Shown piece after piece: positions 10,121 to 22,300 of a DNA stretch of 64,000 bases. The stretch lies in NCBI RefSeq assembly GCF_030272615.1, contig NC_081409.1:529292291-529356290 (forward strand). The letters run 5' to 3'. The stretch's first letter is position 1; every line of letters begins with the position of its first letter. This stretch comes from Cryptomeria japonica (lineage: Eukaryota; Streptophyta; Pinopsida; Cupressales; Cupressaceae). The notes beneath the pieces are model-generated. The model made no database searches. It saw only the letters and a program-made list of their open reading frames with translations, and was not told the DNA's origin. The translations under genes and the position numbers were made by a program.

Positions 10121-12093
10121 TGTAGTACCCCTACCCTAGACAGCTTTGTAAAACCGATTTGACCTTGGTTGACTTTTTATGTGGCAATCTTGAATGGTTG
10201 AATTACCATGAGGTAATGTTTAGTCAGATATTATGATTATTGTGAGTATCTGTTAATGTGCTTTCGCATTGATTCTTATGTAAGTTTAAACTATCCTCCT
10301 GATTCTTGTTATTAATCTCGAGCTAACTTCTTCATTATATATATATATATATGCTTGTCTGACTCTTGGTTGCAGGAGATTGCAGGTATAGTACCGCCTA
10401 GGTGTAAGGTTCGCCTTCACCTAGATTCGCAGGGTTGAGTATACCTCTTTCGTCCTTAGAATTTGGGTTAGGTGGTCGTAAAACCTTCAGTTTACCCTAG
10501 TCATACTCAAATGAGTGTCGCTTGTGTTCCGTTAGTTTTCTTTTCATTTGGGTTTGCAGGTCGGGTAATTGGTTGGCTTACTTGGTTTGCGTGCTTGGCG
10601 TGTGGTTAATAGAGTATTTAACCCTAAGTATTTATTTTGATTTAATGTGTTCATTTACACATTAATAATTGAGGAATTAAAATAAATAGGTTTCTTTTAT
10701 GTGATTAATCATTAATTAAAAAGATCGCTCTATTTATGTTTGTAGCGAGTTTAATTTAATGGTTAATTTTAAATAATGAATTTATTCAGTTTAAGCATTT
10801 TAAAAAAGAAAGATTTAAATTTATTCGAAATAGAAATAATTTAATCTCTTTTGCTTTTTGGAATAGAAAGATTAATTTTAATTATTTAAGAAAATCAATT
10901 TTGATTAGAAAAGTGAGTTTTATTCATATTTATTTTATATAGTGTGTAAGATTGATTTTGAGAATTTAATTTAATTAAAAATATTTAACCCTCGTTAATA
11001 TTGTGAAATGCAACTATTAGCTTTGTTAATTAAAAATTAAATGAAGGAGAAAATCATTTCTTTTAATTAACTAAATTTAAAATCTCAATGCATAAACAAT
11101 TCAACTATGAGACAATTCCATAAACTTAATTAATTAATTAATTAAATTAAGTTGCAAGCTGCATGATATTAGAAATATATTTCATATTTAAATTTTAGTG
11201 GAAAAATAAATTAGATTAATTGTATTTATTGTTTCCTTGAATTTTAAATAAATAAATAATTAAATAAATAAAAGAATAAATAAATAAATGAATAAAAGAA
11301 CTAATTGGAATTAAAGTATTGTTTTAATTCTTTATTTAGAAAATTAATTATTTTGCATGAGAAAAGAGAAGAAAGAATAATGATTTTTAATTATTGCATG
11401 TTAGTTTATCTTTTGTTATAAAATTAGAAAATCAAATAAAATTACTTTTATTCTAAATTTAGGTTTTTTGAGAAAAAGCTATTGAACCTAGAATTTTAGT
11501 TTAAATAGGGAATAGGTCTTTATTTTAGATACACAAGAAACAGGTCAGGAATTTAGGTGAAGAAATTTATTGGAAAGATTAGGGCTCTTCTACAGATTTC
11601 TTCTAGGAAAGCTATACCAGGTTGGGTGGCTTCTTTGATTTGTTGGTTTTTAAGAAAATAATTCTATTTTCCTCTGAATGGTGTGTGTGTAAATTATTTG
11701 TCAGATCCAAAACTCTCTTCTGGTTAATTCAGGTTTTGATTTAAAATTCTTGCATGATTTTAATTTTCTAATTAATGGGAGTAATTTAATTTTTAGAAAA
11801 TTAGGGAAATTATTATGAAAAAAATTATTCTCTCTTGTTGATTTGTTCTGATAGTCCTTTAAATAAATCTCTGTGAAATTAGTTGATTTCTTTAGAAATA
11901 AATTTAATTGTGAATTAAATTTATTGGTTTATCTAGTTTAAAGAAAAAGTAATTGGAATAAAATTTTGTGAATGAATTTTATTGAGTTGGGAATTTTATT
12001 TCTATGTAAATTCTGTCAAAGGGGTTTTAATGAATTTGGAAATTATTTACATGTTTTAAAAAAATAATAATAATTAAAAAATATATATAATTA

Positions 12094-12094
<1 letters not shown>

Positions 12095-12138
<44 letters not shown>
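12095..12138 (+). repeat. AAT/AATA trinucleotide microsatellite
   Basis: About 14 units of AAT inside the 3.7-kb solo LTR. Confidence 0.85.
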
Positions 12139-12140
<2 letters not shown>

Positions 12141-12192
12141 TATTATAACATATTAAATTTAAAGTGGGTTTTAAAATGTTTAATTGTTTTAT

Positions 12193-12195
<3 letters not shown>

Positions 12196-12250
<55 letters not shown>
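12196..12250. repeat. TA dinucleotide microsatellite
   Basis: An uninterrupted AT/TA run of about 55 bases in the solo LTR. A second short TA run is at 10338-10352. Confidence 0.9.
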
Positions 12251-12251
<1 letters not shown>

Positions 12252-13826
12252 TTAATTCGTTAATATTGTGTATTATTAAATTATTAATTGTTTATATTTT
12301 TGGGGATAAATAAATATATAATAATTAATATTTAATTTTGGTATCTGTTTTATTGAGGAAGTATCTTTTTGGGAAAAAGATAAAATATTATTTTATTTGG
12401 AAAATTGTTGAAATGAAATATATTTATTAAATTGATAATTTTTAAATAATATTTTATTCAGGAATATATTATACGATATGCTATTGGAATTATTAGAAAT
12501 TTAATAATGTATCGTTTGGAAAATTGGTAAGTTAATGAGATTTTCATTTAGTAAAATAAATGGTTAGTTTATATTTTTCCTCTGTATTGAGACATAGATA
12601 GATGAACTATTGCAATTGTGGTATTGTATTCTCCTCGTTATGGTGATTTTTGTGTTAGTGTATTTTGAAAACTTAGATCATTTAGAAAACTTTATCGACT
12701 TTTATTGTTTAAACCAATAGGAAAGAAGATTGTCCTTTTTTTGGTTATTGCCTATGCAAGTTTAATTTATGTATTCACTTTTGTTTAAAGTAATGGCAAG
12801 GCCTTGATATGTTTGTTTGGACCCTATCGTTTGGTTGATTTGGGGTACCTGCTTATGTCTTTGGTTTCTAGTTTGGTTGTTGCCTTGTGATGGTGTTTTA
12901 ACTAGTCTTGTCCTTTATGTGGGTGTCAAGTGGTGATTTGTGGTTGGCCATAGCGGGTCAGGTCTCTAGTTAGAGTACTGTCGGGCAATGGACCTTGTAT
13001 TAGCTTTTGATATGTTCAGTTGGATCCGTTTCTTTGTAGGGATCATTTATGTAATTATTGATCGATGTGGTCGGTTGTTTATTGGTATGATTCACCTCGA
13101 TGGCAGGAATGTAAATGATGTGAAACTTATGTACCCTTAACTTATTTAATTATCAGAGGGGTCTTGCAGTTGAGCAGACCCGGAGATGTAGCCCTCTAGG
13201 GGTGAACTCCGAGATCACTTTGGTGTTATGTGTTGCTTTTGTACTTATGTTTTCTTTTTCAGTTTTAGCATGCATGAATGGCATTATGTTAGAATGTATG
13301 AAGTGGATTAGATGAAATTAATTGTAAATGCATGTCTTTTAAATGCACTAAATTGGATCATGAAAGAATGTAGTTTGGAATAATGGAATATATTTAGAAA
13401 ATTAAGTATGCATGGAAAGATCTCGTTAGTTTATGATGAAATTCAAGTGTGTTATTAAATTAGATGCATGACTAAAATTTTAATGAAAAGTATGGACGAA
13501 GGGTATGAATAAACCTTAATGGATGAACTTTATCTTGTGATCTATATTTTGTCTTGCTAAAAGAAATTATCCTTGTTTAAGAATTTTCTCGTTATTAAGA
13601 CAATCGACTTATTGGATTAATTAGCGTAAGTTAAGTTAAATGTGGAATTAAGTAATCGTGTTGGGAAACTCTTTAGGTGATAGTTGACGTCTTCCGCTGT
13701 GTAATCTGTACTTTGATATCTTATTGTATCTTTATGTTGTGTCTTATTTAAAAAAAATAAAAATTGTTGCACTCCATTTGTGTGTTTTAGCTTTATCCCT
13801 TCGGGGTTTCTCGGCGGGGCATTACA

Positions 13827-13831
13827 TCTCA
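13827..13831. other. Target site duplication of the 3.7-kb solo LTR (right)
   Basis: TCTCA, identical to 10116-10120. Removing 10121-13831 rejoins the two halves of gene G next to each other. Confidence 0.85.
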
Positions 13832-14849
13832 GCAAGGAAAAAACAATTTGAACAAAAATGAGGAAGTCTGAAAGGCTCTTCTTCAAAACCACCTACCCTT
13901 ATATAATAGAAACGAGGAAACTGAACAAAGAAACTACCATATCTTTTCAATAAGGCCTGGGCATCTTCAGACATCCTTTTAGATTTCATGTTCTTCAATT
14001 CATAACACAAGTCTCCCACGAAAGAATTATGTACTCTCCTAAAATCTTGCAATGCATTATCTTTTTGTAACATGGGGTAAAAGTCGTATACAGAAACATC
14101 CCCTTTAGCAAGTTGCCTAGGAATTCCCATTACTTCTTTGACACATTCCAGGCAATATATCAAATATGAAGACATAAAGAAATTTTGCTTGAACTTCTTC
14201 GCATGCTCAACTGTTCCCTCATGGAGTCAGCAATAAGCTTTGCCCAGTCAAGGTACTCCTTTCCATCCAACACTAGTTGCACATAACAATAAATCCAGTC
14301 ATCAAAGTTGTAGGCCTCAGCTGAACCTCTAACTCGGTGTAATAATAACATAACATCATGGATGTGGGGAAGCATGTGATTTTTTTTGGGATATTTAGGT
14401 AACCTGGAGCCACCCCTCTAAGGAACTTTCAACCAATGCTTCGCTATATGGTTTTGGTGTCTAGTTTTATCTGCATTGAACTCAGTGACTGATTGGGTGG
14501 GGGAAAAATTTGAGAACTTATAATCAGACAATTTGAAAATAGAAGAAATGACTTCCCTGTTAATCATGAGGAGGGTTTCACCATTATCTCTCTTGATAGT
14601 TTCAGAAATAGGATCATATCTTGCAATGCACTCCCTAACTAATTTTGGGCAAGGAATAGCAGGAGGAAAGGTTGCCGCCTCTACGAGGCCACTACTTAGA
14701 ATTTCTAAACCAAAAGATCCATCAATTCCTTTAAACACCCTTTCCTTCAAGACCTCCAAATTCTCTCCTTTTAGGTCCATGTCACTAACAATGGGTTCTA
14801 TGCAAGCAAGACTAAAAATATTTCTAAAAAGGTGCAGAGTGGACTTCAT

Positions 14850-15829
14850 AATTCATAAACAACCCTTATTTCTCCGAGCAAATTTTATTACGAGAGAGAA
14901 AACAGGTAAAAATCACTGGAGAAGATAGGAATCAAAACTCACCTTCACAGTTGAAACCAATCAAACGATTACCAGCAGACAAACCTTCTATCAAAAACTC
15001 ATCAGCAATGAAGAACAAGTTTCAAAAATTAATCACTTCATACCTTATAGCGAATGAAGTGACAAAAGCTCATTTAGTGCATTAATTTTGGCCGTCAACT
15101 CAAATGTGCCAAGTATTAGGATTTGACATCATGTGTGGGTATTGAATGCATGGCGGCGCTTTCGGGGTAACCACCAATTCCCAAAAATGATTACTTGCCT
15201 TCAAAAATTGGCTAGTTGACATCACTCAAGATATGGTTAGATCTTCATCACACTTAGCAATAAATGCACCATCATGTCGTTTAGTCCATGGGACCCACCC
15301 GATTTGAACATGCATGAACAATTTGAACTGACTTCATGAGGGTTCAGGTAGTTCAAAGCGTACGCTGTGCCAAGGAAATTTCCTTTGAAAATATTAACTT
15401 TGTTAATTTCCCTTGGCCTTTTGAACTTCATCGAACATGTTGAACATCACTGATTTGTTTGAACTAGGTTCAAATGGTTCACAGTCTAGAGAAAGAGGAT
15501 ATGAAACATCATCCGTGACCGTGAAATAGAACTACTGCAAAACACTTGAGTGAATGTTAGCCTAAAAACATCTTAGACACAACTTAGAACCTGCGGTACC
15601 TAAATGAACATTATGAACTCTTTTCAAGATGGTTCAAGGGGTTCATGAGGTTCAAACAAACCATTGAAACTTAACACTACGGATTAAGAGATGATTTACA
15701 AGTGGATTAAGGATTGAACCAAGGAATTTTTAACAAGATAAAGACTCAAATAAAATTTTGCAAGGTGACTTACTCTTGTTATGAGGGACGAATGACAAGG
15801 TAACACACCACTGAACATTCTGGTCACAT
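14850..15829. other. Gene-free stretch upstream of gene G
   Basis: No credible coding frame on either strand. Read on the - strand it is the leader of gene G and includes AAGGTGAGTTTT (about 14935-14946), which looks like a splice donor. 15280-15680 contains many scattered GTTCAA/TTGAAC words. It may contain the 5' LTR or promoter of the element carrying G, but I could not match it to any other LTR here. The border with element D at about 15830 is approximate. Confidence 0.4.
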
Positions 15830-17078
15830 ATACAAGAATAATGCAAGTAGACGATTTAGAAACTGACTTGAATGAGTATTAATGGGGTCCAGAGCATCTA
15901 TCAGATGCATCTACTGAAGAAAATCTTGAATAACCTAGTGATATTATAGATGAAGCACAAGAGATAGTGCGCTTAAAACTATAAAAGGAAATAGAGGAAA
16001 TCAGACTAAAAAGACAAGAATACTATGAACAACAATTGAAAGAAGGAAGAGCACAAGAAAATAATTCACCTACTATATCTCCCTCTAATGAGATAGAAAA
16101 TTAGGTATAGGACTATGAATGAAGAATTAGAGGCTACAGAAGCAAGGCCGGTCATTAGTCTAGAGGAAGTTGAATGAGAAAGACGATAGAGACTAACAGA
16201 GTCATCAAGGTTATGCCAACATGTATATCAACTACAAGTGATCATTGAACCAAATCACAAAGGAACTTGCAGCATCAAAGATGTAGATATTTATACTATA
16301 CATGATTTCACTAAGCCACTTGAAGAAGAGTCAAAGACTTCATCTTTTGACTCTGATCACTCTGAAAGAAGATCTATTTATGACATTACCTATTCGACAC
16401 CAAACTATGACTACTTTGTCATGAATTTTGAAACTCTGTTTGTTGAACCTATTACTATCGAACCACGATATGTAGTCCAATCCGAAGTAGAGGACGGTGC
16501 TAGTGGTAGGTTTGTTGGGTCAGATTCCCTAAATTCGAAGGTAAAATTCTATAATAGTGTTCTAACTCTTCCTGGTCTTGAGATGCTTACGCAAAGGTAG
16601 TCTTCTAGAACTCGACTTGTCAGTCCGAGGTTGTGATGACAATACCGTGAATTCCCTTGAACTTGATAAACATTTATCCCTGGTACATCCTGAGCTTATT
16701 GACTGTACTCTCCAAGATCAACCTTTGAATATACCTACCATTGCCAATGACTATACATTAGCCTATTATCTTAATGCAGTTGAACAAATGGACTCTTCCA
16801 CTAGTGAGAAAAGTGAGAACATGACAATAGCAGATGTCAAGTATATGTTGGCATTCTACACTCTTATGAGAATAGTTGATGTTGTCAACATGACCTACCT
16901 ACCTTTGCCAATGACTATACATGACCTGTTATCTTAATGCAGTTGAATAAATGAGAACATGACCTACCTACCTTTGCCAATGACTATACATTAGCCTGTT
17001 ATCTTAATGCAGTTGAACAAATGGACTCTTCCACTAGTGAGAAAAGTGAGAACATGACAATAGTAGATGTCAAGTATA
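15830..17078 (+). pseudogene. Element D Gag-Pol fragment before RT
   Basis: This is decayed coding sequence of the linker between protease and RT of a Tat-type gypsy element. Recognisable parts are a charged region near 15960-16060 ('LKRQEYYEQQLKEGRAQEN'), the frame at 16238-16600, and 'LVHPELIDCT' near 16690. The last matches 'RHPELIDWGQ' at the same point of element H. No gag, protease or 5' LTR of D is visible to the left, so D is truncated there or is interrupted by the - strand elements C and G. At the right, element K enters at 17079 and the frame resumes after it ('DVKY' / 'ILVAKIKK'). Confidence 0.6.
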
Positions 17079-17122
17079 TGTTGGCATTCTACACTCTTAT
17101 GAGAATAGTTGATGTTGTCATT
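16741..17122 (+). repeat. Local tandem duplication across the D-K junction
   Basis: Three copies of the same stretch, beginning TTGCCAATGACTATAC, start at 16741, 16905 and 16974. Copies one and three include the start of the K LTR (TGTTGGCATTCTACACTC at 16848 and 17079). Copy two has lost its second half. Because the unit contains LTR sequence, the duplication happened after K inserted. Confidence 0.85.
17074..17078. other. Target site duplication of element K (left)
   Basis: GTATA immediately before the LTR start. The right partner is GTATC at 23721-23725, with one mismatch. Confidence 0.65.
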
Positions 17123-17886
17123 GATGACAACCATCTAGAAACCAACTGGCATTCATCTGGTAAGCCACTGGCAATTACCGGCACCAGCAATAGACTTCTA
17201 CATACACCGGCAGGCACTTCATCGACAGTGGCAACAATGCATACCGACAACCCAATCGACAGGAAATAAACTTTTGTTTATTGTATTTTAATGTAATTAT
17301 CTTTTGTAAAGCTGACATGGTACATTGTAAAAGACTCATATATGTATGAGATCTTGTAAGTCAAATGTATAAAAAGAGAATGTAGAAAATAAGAAAAAGA
17401 ACGGATGTTATATGTGAATGCATAAGGCAAATTTTGTATAAGGTTTTGGTTATAGACTTAGCTTAAACCAGTACTGAACCTGGCATAGTTGATTCTAATT
17501 TGAAGTAGTACATTGTATTGAATTTCATAATCCACCTTTGTAGTCAGTGTGACTCTTATTGAGTAGTGAGCTCTAGGCAGTTGGCCTTCCTACATGTGCA
17601 GTCCCCTCATTGCAAGTAATATTTATTCATTGGCCAGTGAGTGAATATTATGGGTCACAAATCCCACCGAGGTTTTTCCCACACCGGGTTTCCTCATTTA
17701 TCTTTTGTTATGGTGTGTTCTCTATGATGTCTCTGTTATTGTTATTTGTTGCATTAATTCTTATTTACCGGTACACTATTTTGGGATTCAAAGTTCTTAA
17801 TAAGTTTAGATATTCTGCTAGCCGGTTAGACACTGATTCACCCCCCCCCCCTCTCAGTGTCTTTGGGACTGTCATTAATCCTAACA
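17079..17886 (+). repeat. 5' LTR of element K
   Basis: 808 bases, TGTTGGCATT...AATCCTAACA. It matches the 3' LTR closely along its whole length with scattered, mainly transition-type differences. It contains a run of 11 C at 17841-17851 followed by TCTCAG, 35 bases before the end, and several CCGG words. The short frames in it are not genes. Confidence 0.85.
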
Positions 17887-17888
17887 AT

Positions 17889-17900
17889 TGGTATCAAAGC
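17889..17900 (+). other. Primer binding site of element K
   Basis: TGGTATCAAAGC, two bases after the LTR, one change from TGGTATCAGAGC, which is complementary to the 3' end of plant initiator methionine tRNA. Confidence 0.85.
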
Positions 17901-17957
17901 CTGGTCCTCTATTTTCAAAATCCTAACAACTTGAGGAAGATTCTGACACTGGTACAG

Positions 17958-19051
17958 ATGGAGAACTTAAGAAAACAATTGGAAGGAGCTCTTGTAGACT
18001 ATGATGCAGAGAAATTGAAGAATATCAAACTTGAAGATGATCTGAGGACTGCATAAGAATTCGTTCAAGGACTTAAGGAGAATCTTACTATAGCTCGAAA
18101 TAAAAGAAAAGAAATTCATGAGAAGATGCAGAAAGATGATGATGAAAAGGAAACTCTTAATGAAATTGTAAACAAGTTGAGAATAGATAACAGTAACATG
18201 AAGAATGAAATGCAAGATATGACTATGAGGTTATGTAAAGACATTGAAGATAGGAAGAAAAATGAAGAAGACTTGACTAGGAGACTCAATGATGCTGGAA
18301 ATGAAAATCTAAGACTCAGTCATGAAAATGATATGTTGAAGACATATCTAATTCACATGCAACATGATAAAACTGAGCTTGTAAGACAAAAGGGAATTCT
18401 GGAAAATGAGCTGGATACTACAAATAAACATAAAGAGAAATTCAAGAAAAGTTCACAGGAATTTGATGATATGCTGAAAAATAAAAAACCTAATGGAGAT
18501 ACTAATGGACTTGGATTTGAAGTTGGAGAAAGTTCTGGTACTACAAACAATCACGATCACAGTAAACTGGTAAGACAACCTAGTGCTTATAAATTTAATG
18601 GGAAATGCTTTACCTGTAACAAGTATGGTTATAAAGAAAATCAATGTAGATTTAGAAACAATCAGAACATTAATGCACCCACCGGTCAATGTTCCAAATG
18701 CAACAAAGTTGGTCATAATTAAGAAAACTGCAGAATAATGGAAGATTTGGGCACTTATCTAATCAATGCAGAACACAAACCAACATAGGATATGGAAAGG
18801 CTATTCAAAAGAATAATGTAACTTGTTATACTTGTAATAAGATTGGACATATTGCAAAATTCTGTAGAAGTAAGACTTCACCAGTAAACAATAAAGGATC
18901 CAGTTTGAAAGGTAAAGAAAAGGTAGATGAAGTAAAGCAATAATTTTCAAAACAATGGATTAGAAAGAGAGATCTGAAAGTTGATGAAACTATCTTTGCA
19001 CTGGTAGAACATAGTAACACTCCACCGGTAGGAGATTCTTCATCCAATTGA
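17958..19051 (+). pseudogene. K ORF1: coiled-coil protein with zinc knuckles (Gag-like)
   Basis: About 364 codons from the ATG at 17958. One TAA is at 18054, and a TAA at 18720 and a frameshift near 18735 lie inside the zinc-finger part. Residues 1 to about 190 are a heptad-rich coiled coil ('MENLRKQLEGALVDYDAEKL', 'RLNDAGNENLRLSHENDMLK'). Four zinc-knuckle positions follow: CFTCNKYGYKENQC (His changed to Tyr), CSKCNKVGHN then ENC, a damaged third ending FGHLSNQC, and CYTCNKIGHIAKFC. The C-terminus is basic. I do not see the usual copia capsid domain (UBN2 type). The role is probably binding and packaging element RNA. Element J encodes the same arrangement at 52400-53592. Confidence 0.75.
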
Positions 19052-19356
19052 GAAGTAACCCATTTTGGGGGTATTGCAAAAAGTTGAAAATCATGCAGAG
19101 TACCCTTGGTTGATGGTGAGAAGATAGATTTCTTCCTTACGGGCATATGTGTTAAGTTTTCACTTAACCGTCTAGCATTTAATGCGGTTGTTGAGAGAAA
19201 TTTCATTATAAATCAGTTGTTTTCCCTCTTTTTTGACACACCAAACATTCGAATTAGCAGAGAGCATGAAAACTAAGCGAAGACATTCAAGGCAAAGGTG
19301 CGAAGTGATTTCTCCAAGCATTCAGAATACTTTTAGGTAGGTAAATGTATTTTTCA
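19052..19356 (+). other. Intergenic spacer of element K
   Basis: About 300 bases between the two K genes with no coding frame. Element J has an equivalent spacer of about 400 bases. How the second gene is expressed (second promoter, splicing or re-initiation) is not evident. Confidence 0.5.
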
Positions 19357-22300
19357 ATGGCTTCTTCTTCTGCTCCCAAATTTGTTCAGAACCCTACTAT
19401 TGTGGAAAATGTGAAACGCCCTAGGCCCGTGTTTAAGATAATTCCCGAAGTAGCTAAGCAAGATGATTCCATAAGGGCATTTTCAAAAATTCCTAAAGGT
19501 GTAGCATTTGCTGAAGACCTTAGGATCTATATACATTGAACAATTGAAGAATTAGGTTCTGAGGAATTGATGAAAATGTTTAAAACGGTAATTTGTGATG
19601 AAAATGGTGCTATTAAACCTGAACACAAGATTGTAGAAACTTTAGGTTTTATTGAGATATTGAATATCCCTAAATTTCCAGAGGAAGTAGTTAGGATTGT
19701 TTTAAGTAGAGCACATGGAGAATTCTTATGGTTGGATTCTGTCTACAAAATAACCAGATAAGCAATTAGGGCAGTAACTGGTTTACCCTCAACTAGAAAA
19801 AGACCTGATAAAACTAAGAAGATTCACAACAACATAGTGATAACCCTAACCAGAGCAACATTTGACAGTAGATCACTAAGAGTGAATGACATTAAGGACA
19901 TCAATGTGAGATTTATGAGTATGGTGCTAGGATACAAGACTAGACATGCTAATAGGCTAAATTCAGTTTCTAGTCTCTGTATACACAGTTCTTATGAGAT
20001 GGTTAACAACAATGTAATGATTGATGTATGTGAATGGCTGAAAGATGAGATTATTGACAACCTGAAAAAGATCAAAGGTGACAAGAAAGGCACATTCCAT
20101 TTTGGAAACCTTTTGGTATGTTTAATGTTGTATTTCACTAAGGAAATTCCCAATATAGGACCTAAAGACTTTGGTTATGATATACCGATAGGAAAACAAA
20201 TACAGGAAGCTTTCACCAGCATGAGAACTACAAAGGACAACAACATAGTTGAATACTTTAAAACTTTCCAAGCTAAGATGAGAGCTAGAGAAAGATTACC
20301 ACAGAGTATAGTAGACAAGTATGACAAAGAAATCTGGTTTGTTATCAAGAAAGATGGGACATGGATGGAAGTTGTACTCCCTAGGACTATATGGGTAACT
20401 AAAATGGGATATGAGGTAGATCTAAACATTCTTGAGACATATGCTAAAGCATTACTAGATGCATCAAGAGAACCATCAGAACAAGTTTTTGGCAGTGCTG
20501 AAACTATTGAAAGTGGTGTAAAAACAATGAAGCAAAGAAAGAAAAGAGAAAAATACATTAGAGATGCTTCAAAGAAAGTAAAGGAAATCAAAGAAAATGT
20601 AATGAACTTTATTGGGATATCGGCTAGTGAGCTTGAAGGACTGCAACCGGAGGCACACATTTCACCTGTTGGCACATCTTCTGGAACCGATAGTGACAAG
20701 GCAACTGAATTTAAAAGAGTAGAAAGGAGGAAGAGAAAACCTTCACCGGTACCCTCTCCTTCACCTAAGAGAACAAGGACCTTGAGGAAGAAACAACAGG
20801 TAGTAAGGGAACTGACCAAGAAACTAACTCCTAAGAAGAAACAGAAACCGATCACTCCTTCATTGGATAATTTGTTGAATGAAATAACTGATGATGGAAA
20901 TTTGGCTAATGTGAGTAAACTGTATAAATCATTTAATGATTCTGACAAGGAAAGCATTGAGAACAATATTATTTTACACTTGGACATATATAATAAAGTC
21001 TTAATTGAAGTTGTGGATGATTTACCAAATGAATTGTATAGAATATTAGATGCAAAAAGGATAGCAGTGATGGAATTAGACAAGAAACTAAAAGTTGAAA
21101 AACTTCTAGCTATTCATCTTGTGAATTCAAAAGAGGATATTGGTGAATTGATTTGTGAGGCTAATAGATCCATTTTTGCTAGTGGGCATCGACAAGTAAG
21201 TTTAATGGCAGGAAGAGTAAATGAGATTGTAGAAGAGACTGCTGATAAATGGGATATATTTTTTGTGGAAAAAGAAAAACAAGAGGAAAGGAATCGACCA
21301 AAGAATACATTCAAAGTATATCAAAAGGATAAGGATAAGGGCAAAGGAAATATTGGTGGAATTCCGAACATCAAGATTACTGATAATATACCACCACCAC
21401 CTTTGGATACTGCACTGGTACATACTGATGATCCACCAGTTATTGACACTGAAGGTGTCACACATGATGACACTAATCTTGAATCTGAGATACTATTCAC
21501 CATGAATGTGGATAATTAGAAAGTGAATATTGTTGTGGACAAGGATAGTGTAGAGGTTAAGAATGATAATGTTGGCAGTGGCAACATAGCTGAGAAACCG
21601 GTAGAGACTATTGAGGTTGATATCCCAACCCAATCAGAGAAACCATCAGATACAGGAAAACCTACTGAAGAAAAAGATGTTGGCACAAGGCCACCAGAGA
21701 CAGAGATACCGACAAATGAACTTACTGAAAAACCTACAAAGGCAGAGGTACATACTGAGGCAGAGAAACCGGCAATCACTAAGACACCTAAATAATTAGA
21801 CAAACCTTTATAGGTTGAAATGCAAACTTAGATTGATCCACCAGAGGTAAAAAAAGGCATAATGGCTACTAATGTTGGAAGCATAGAGGTAATAAAGGTA
21901 ATTGGTCAGACATCTGATACTTCAACAAGTGAATTCAGACCTACAAATGTTACTGAAGTACTTTTAGATTCAATCAATAAGATAATAGACTGCAATGCAA
22001 TTGGTAGCACTTTACTAGTTCTGAAGTTGATTGCACCAAACTGTAACACTGATCACATCAAGGATTGTATAGGAAAATTGGACACACTATCAAAATGTAT
22101 TACTGATAATATAATAACCATTGACAAGTTGAATGAGGACACTTTCAGGGAGAAAGTTGAAAAGGAGAAGACAAATTCTTTGAAGACACAATACAGAAGT
22201 GCACAGAACACATGAATACACTATTATCTACACTGAACTCTACAATTTTGGAATACAAGGAACTTTACAGGGAAACATGCAAGCCCCATCTTCTGACAAA

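Larger units (their letters stand above)
10121..13826. repeat. Long solo LTR (3,706 bp) inserted in gene G
   Basis: The insertion starts TGTAGTACCCC and ends GGGGCATTACA, which are imperfect inverted ends with TG...CA, and is flanked by a perfect TCTCA duplication. I find no gag or pol frame and no internal second copy of the ends, so it is best read as a solo LTR left by recombination between the two LTRs. The sequence is very AT-rich and contains short TA and AAT microsatellites. The 3' end, with a GC-rich stretch around 13180-13220 and CTTCGGGGTTTCTCGGCGGGG, looks like R/U5. Orientation cannot be fixed with certainty. A LARD-type element without genes is an alternative. Confidence 0.75.
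8037..14849 (-). pseudogene. Gene G: about 1,030-codon transposon-associated protein of unknown function, split by a solo LTR
   Basis: The coding path starts at the ATG at 14849 and ends at the TAA at 8037. It is interrupted by the solo LTR at 10121-13826, frameshifts near 14170 and between 9790 and 9781, and a few stops (for example 14418, 9132, 8889, 8115). I do not recognise a catalytic motif. The N-terminal third (14849-13832) looks globular, with 'NGETLLMINREVISSIFKL', 'FDDWIYCYVQLVLDGKEYL' and 'MSSYLIYCLECVKEVMGIP'. The middle is rich in charged and Ser/Thr residues. The C-terminal third (9107-8037) is helical and ends in an acidic Glu/Asp tail. The 'WAKLIADSMREQL...SSYLIYCL' part resembles the second protein of elements K and J. 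It has no RT or integrase. The gene ends within about 90 bases of the LTR of element C, in the same orientation, so it may belong to an element sharing that LTR. A captured host gene is possible but less likely. Confidence 0.6.

Noticed and set aside
12196-12250. TA repeat as a possible origin or matrix attachment site
   Set aside because: Simple TA microsatellites are common in AT-rich LTRs; nothing else supports a special role.
13617-13892. - strand frame of 91 codons
   Set aside because: It spans the right border of the solo LTR and only its first part belongs to gene G.
15237-15431. - strand frame of 64 codons
   Set aside because: No motif, no homologue in the window, and in a region of scattered GTTCAA words.
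16848-16889. Apparent second start of the K LTR upstream of 17079
   Set aside because: It is only the first 42 bases of the LTR, carried by the local duplication of the junction. The full LTR starts at 17079.
17610-17957. Open frame inside and after the K 5' LTR
   Set aside because: It runs across LTR, C run and PBS. Only the part from the ATG at 17958 matches J ORF1.
20175-21083. Long open frame on the - strand, 302 codons, inside K ORF2
   Set aside because: It is a shadow of K ORF2. J conserves the + strand protein, and the - strand frame has low-complexity Ser/Leu-rich content with no recognisable motif.
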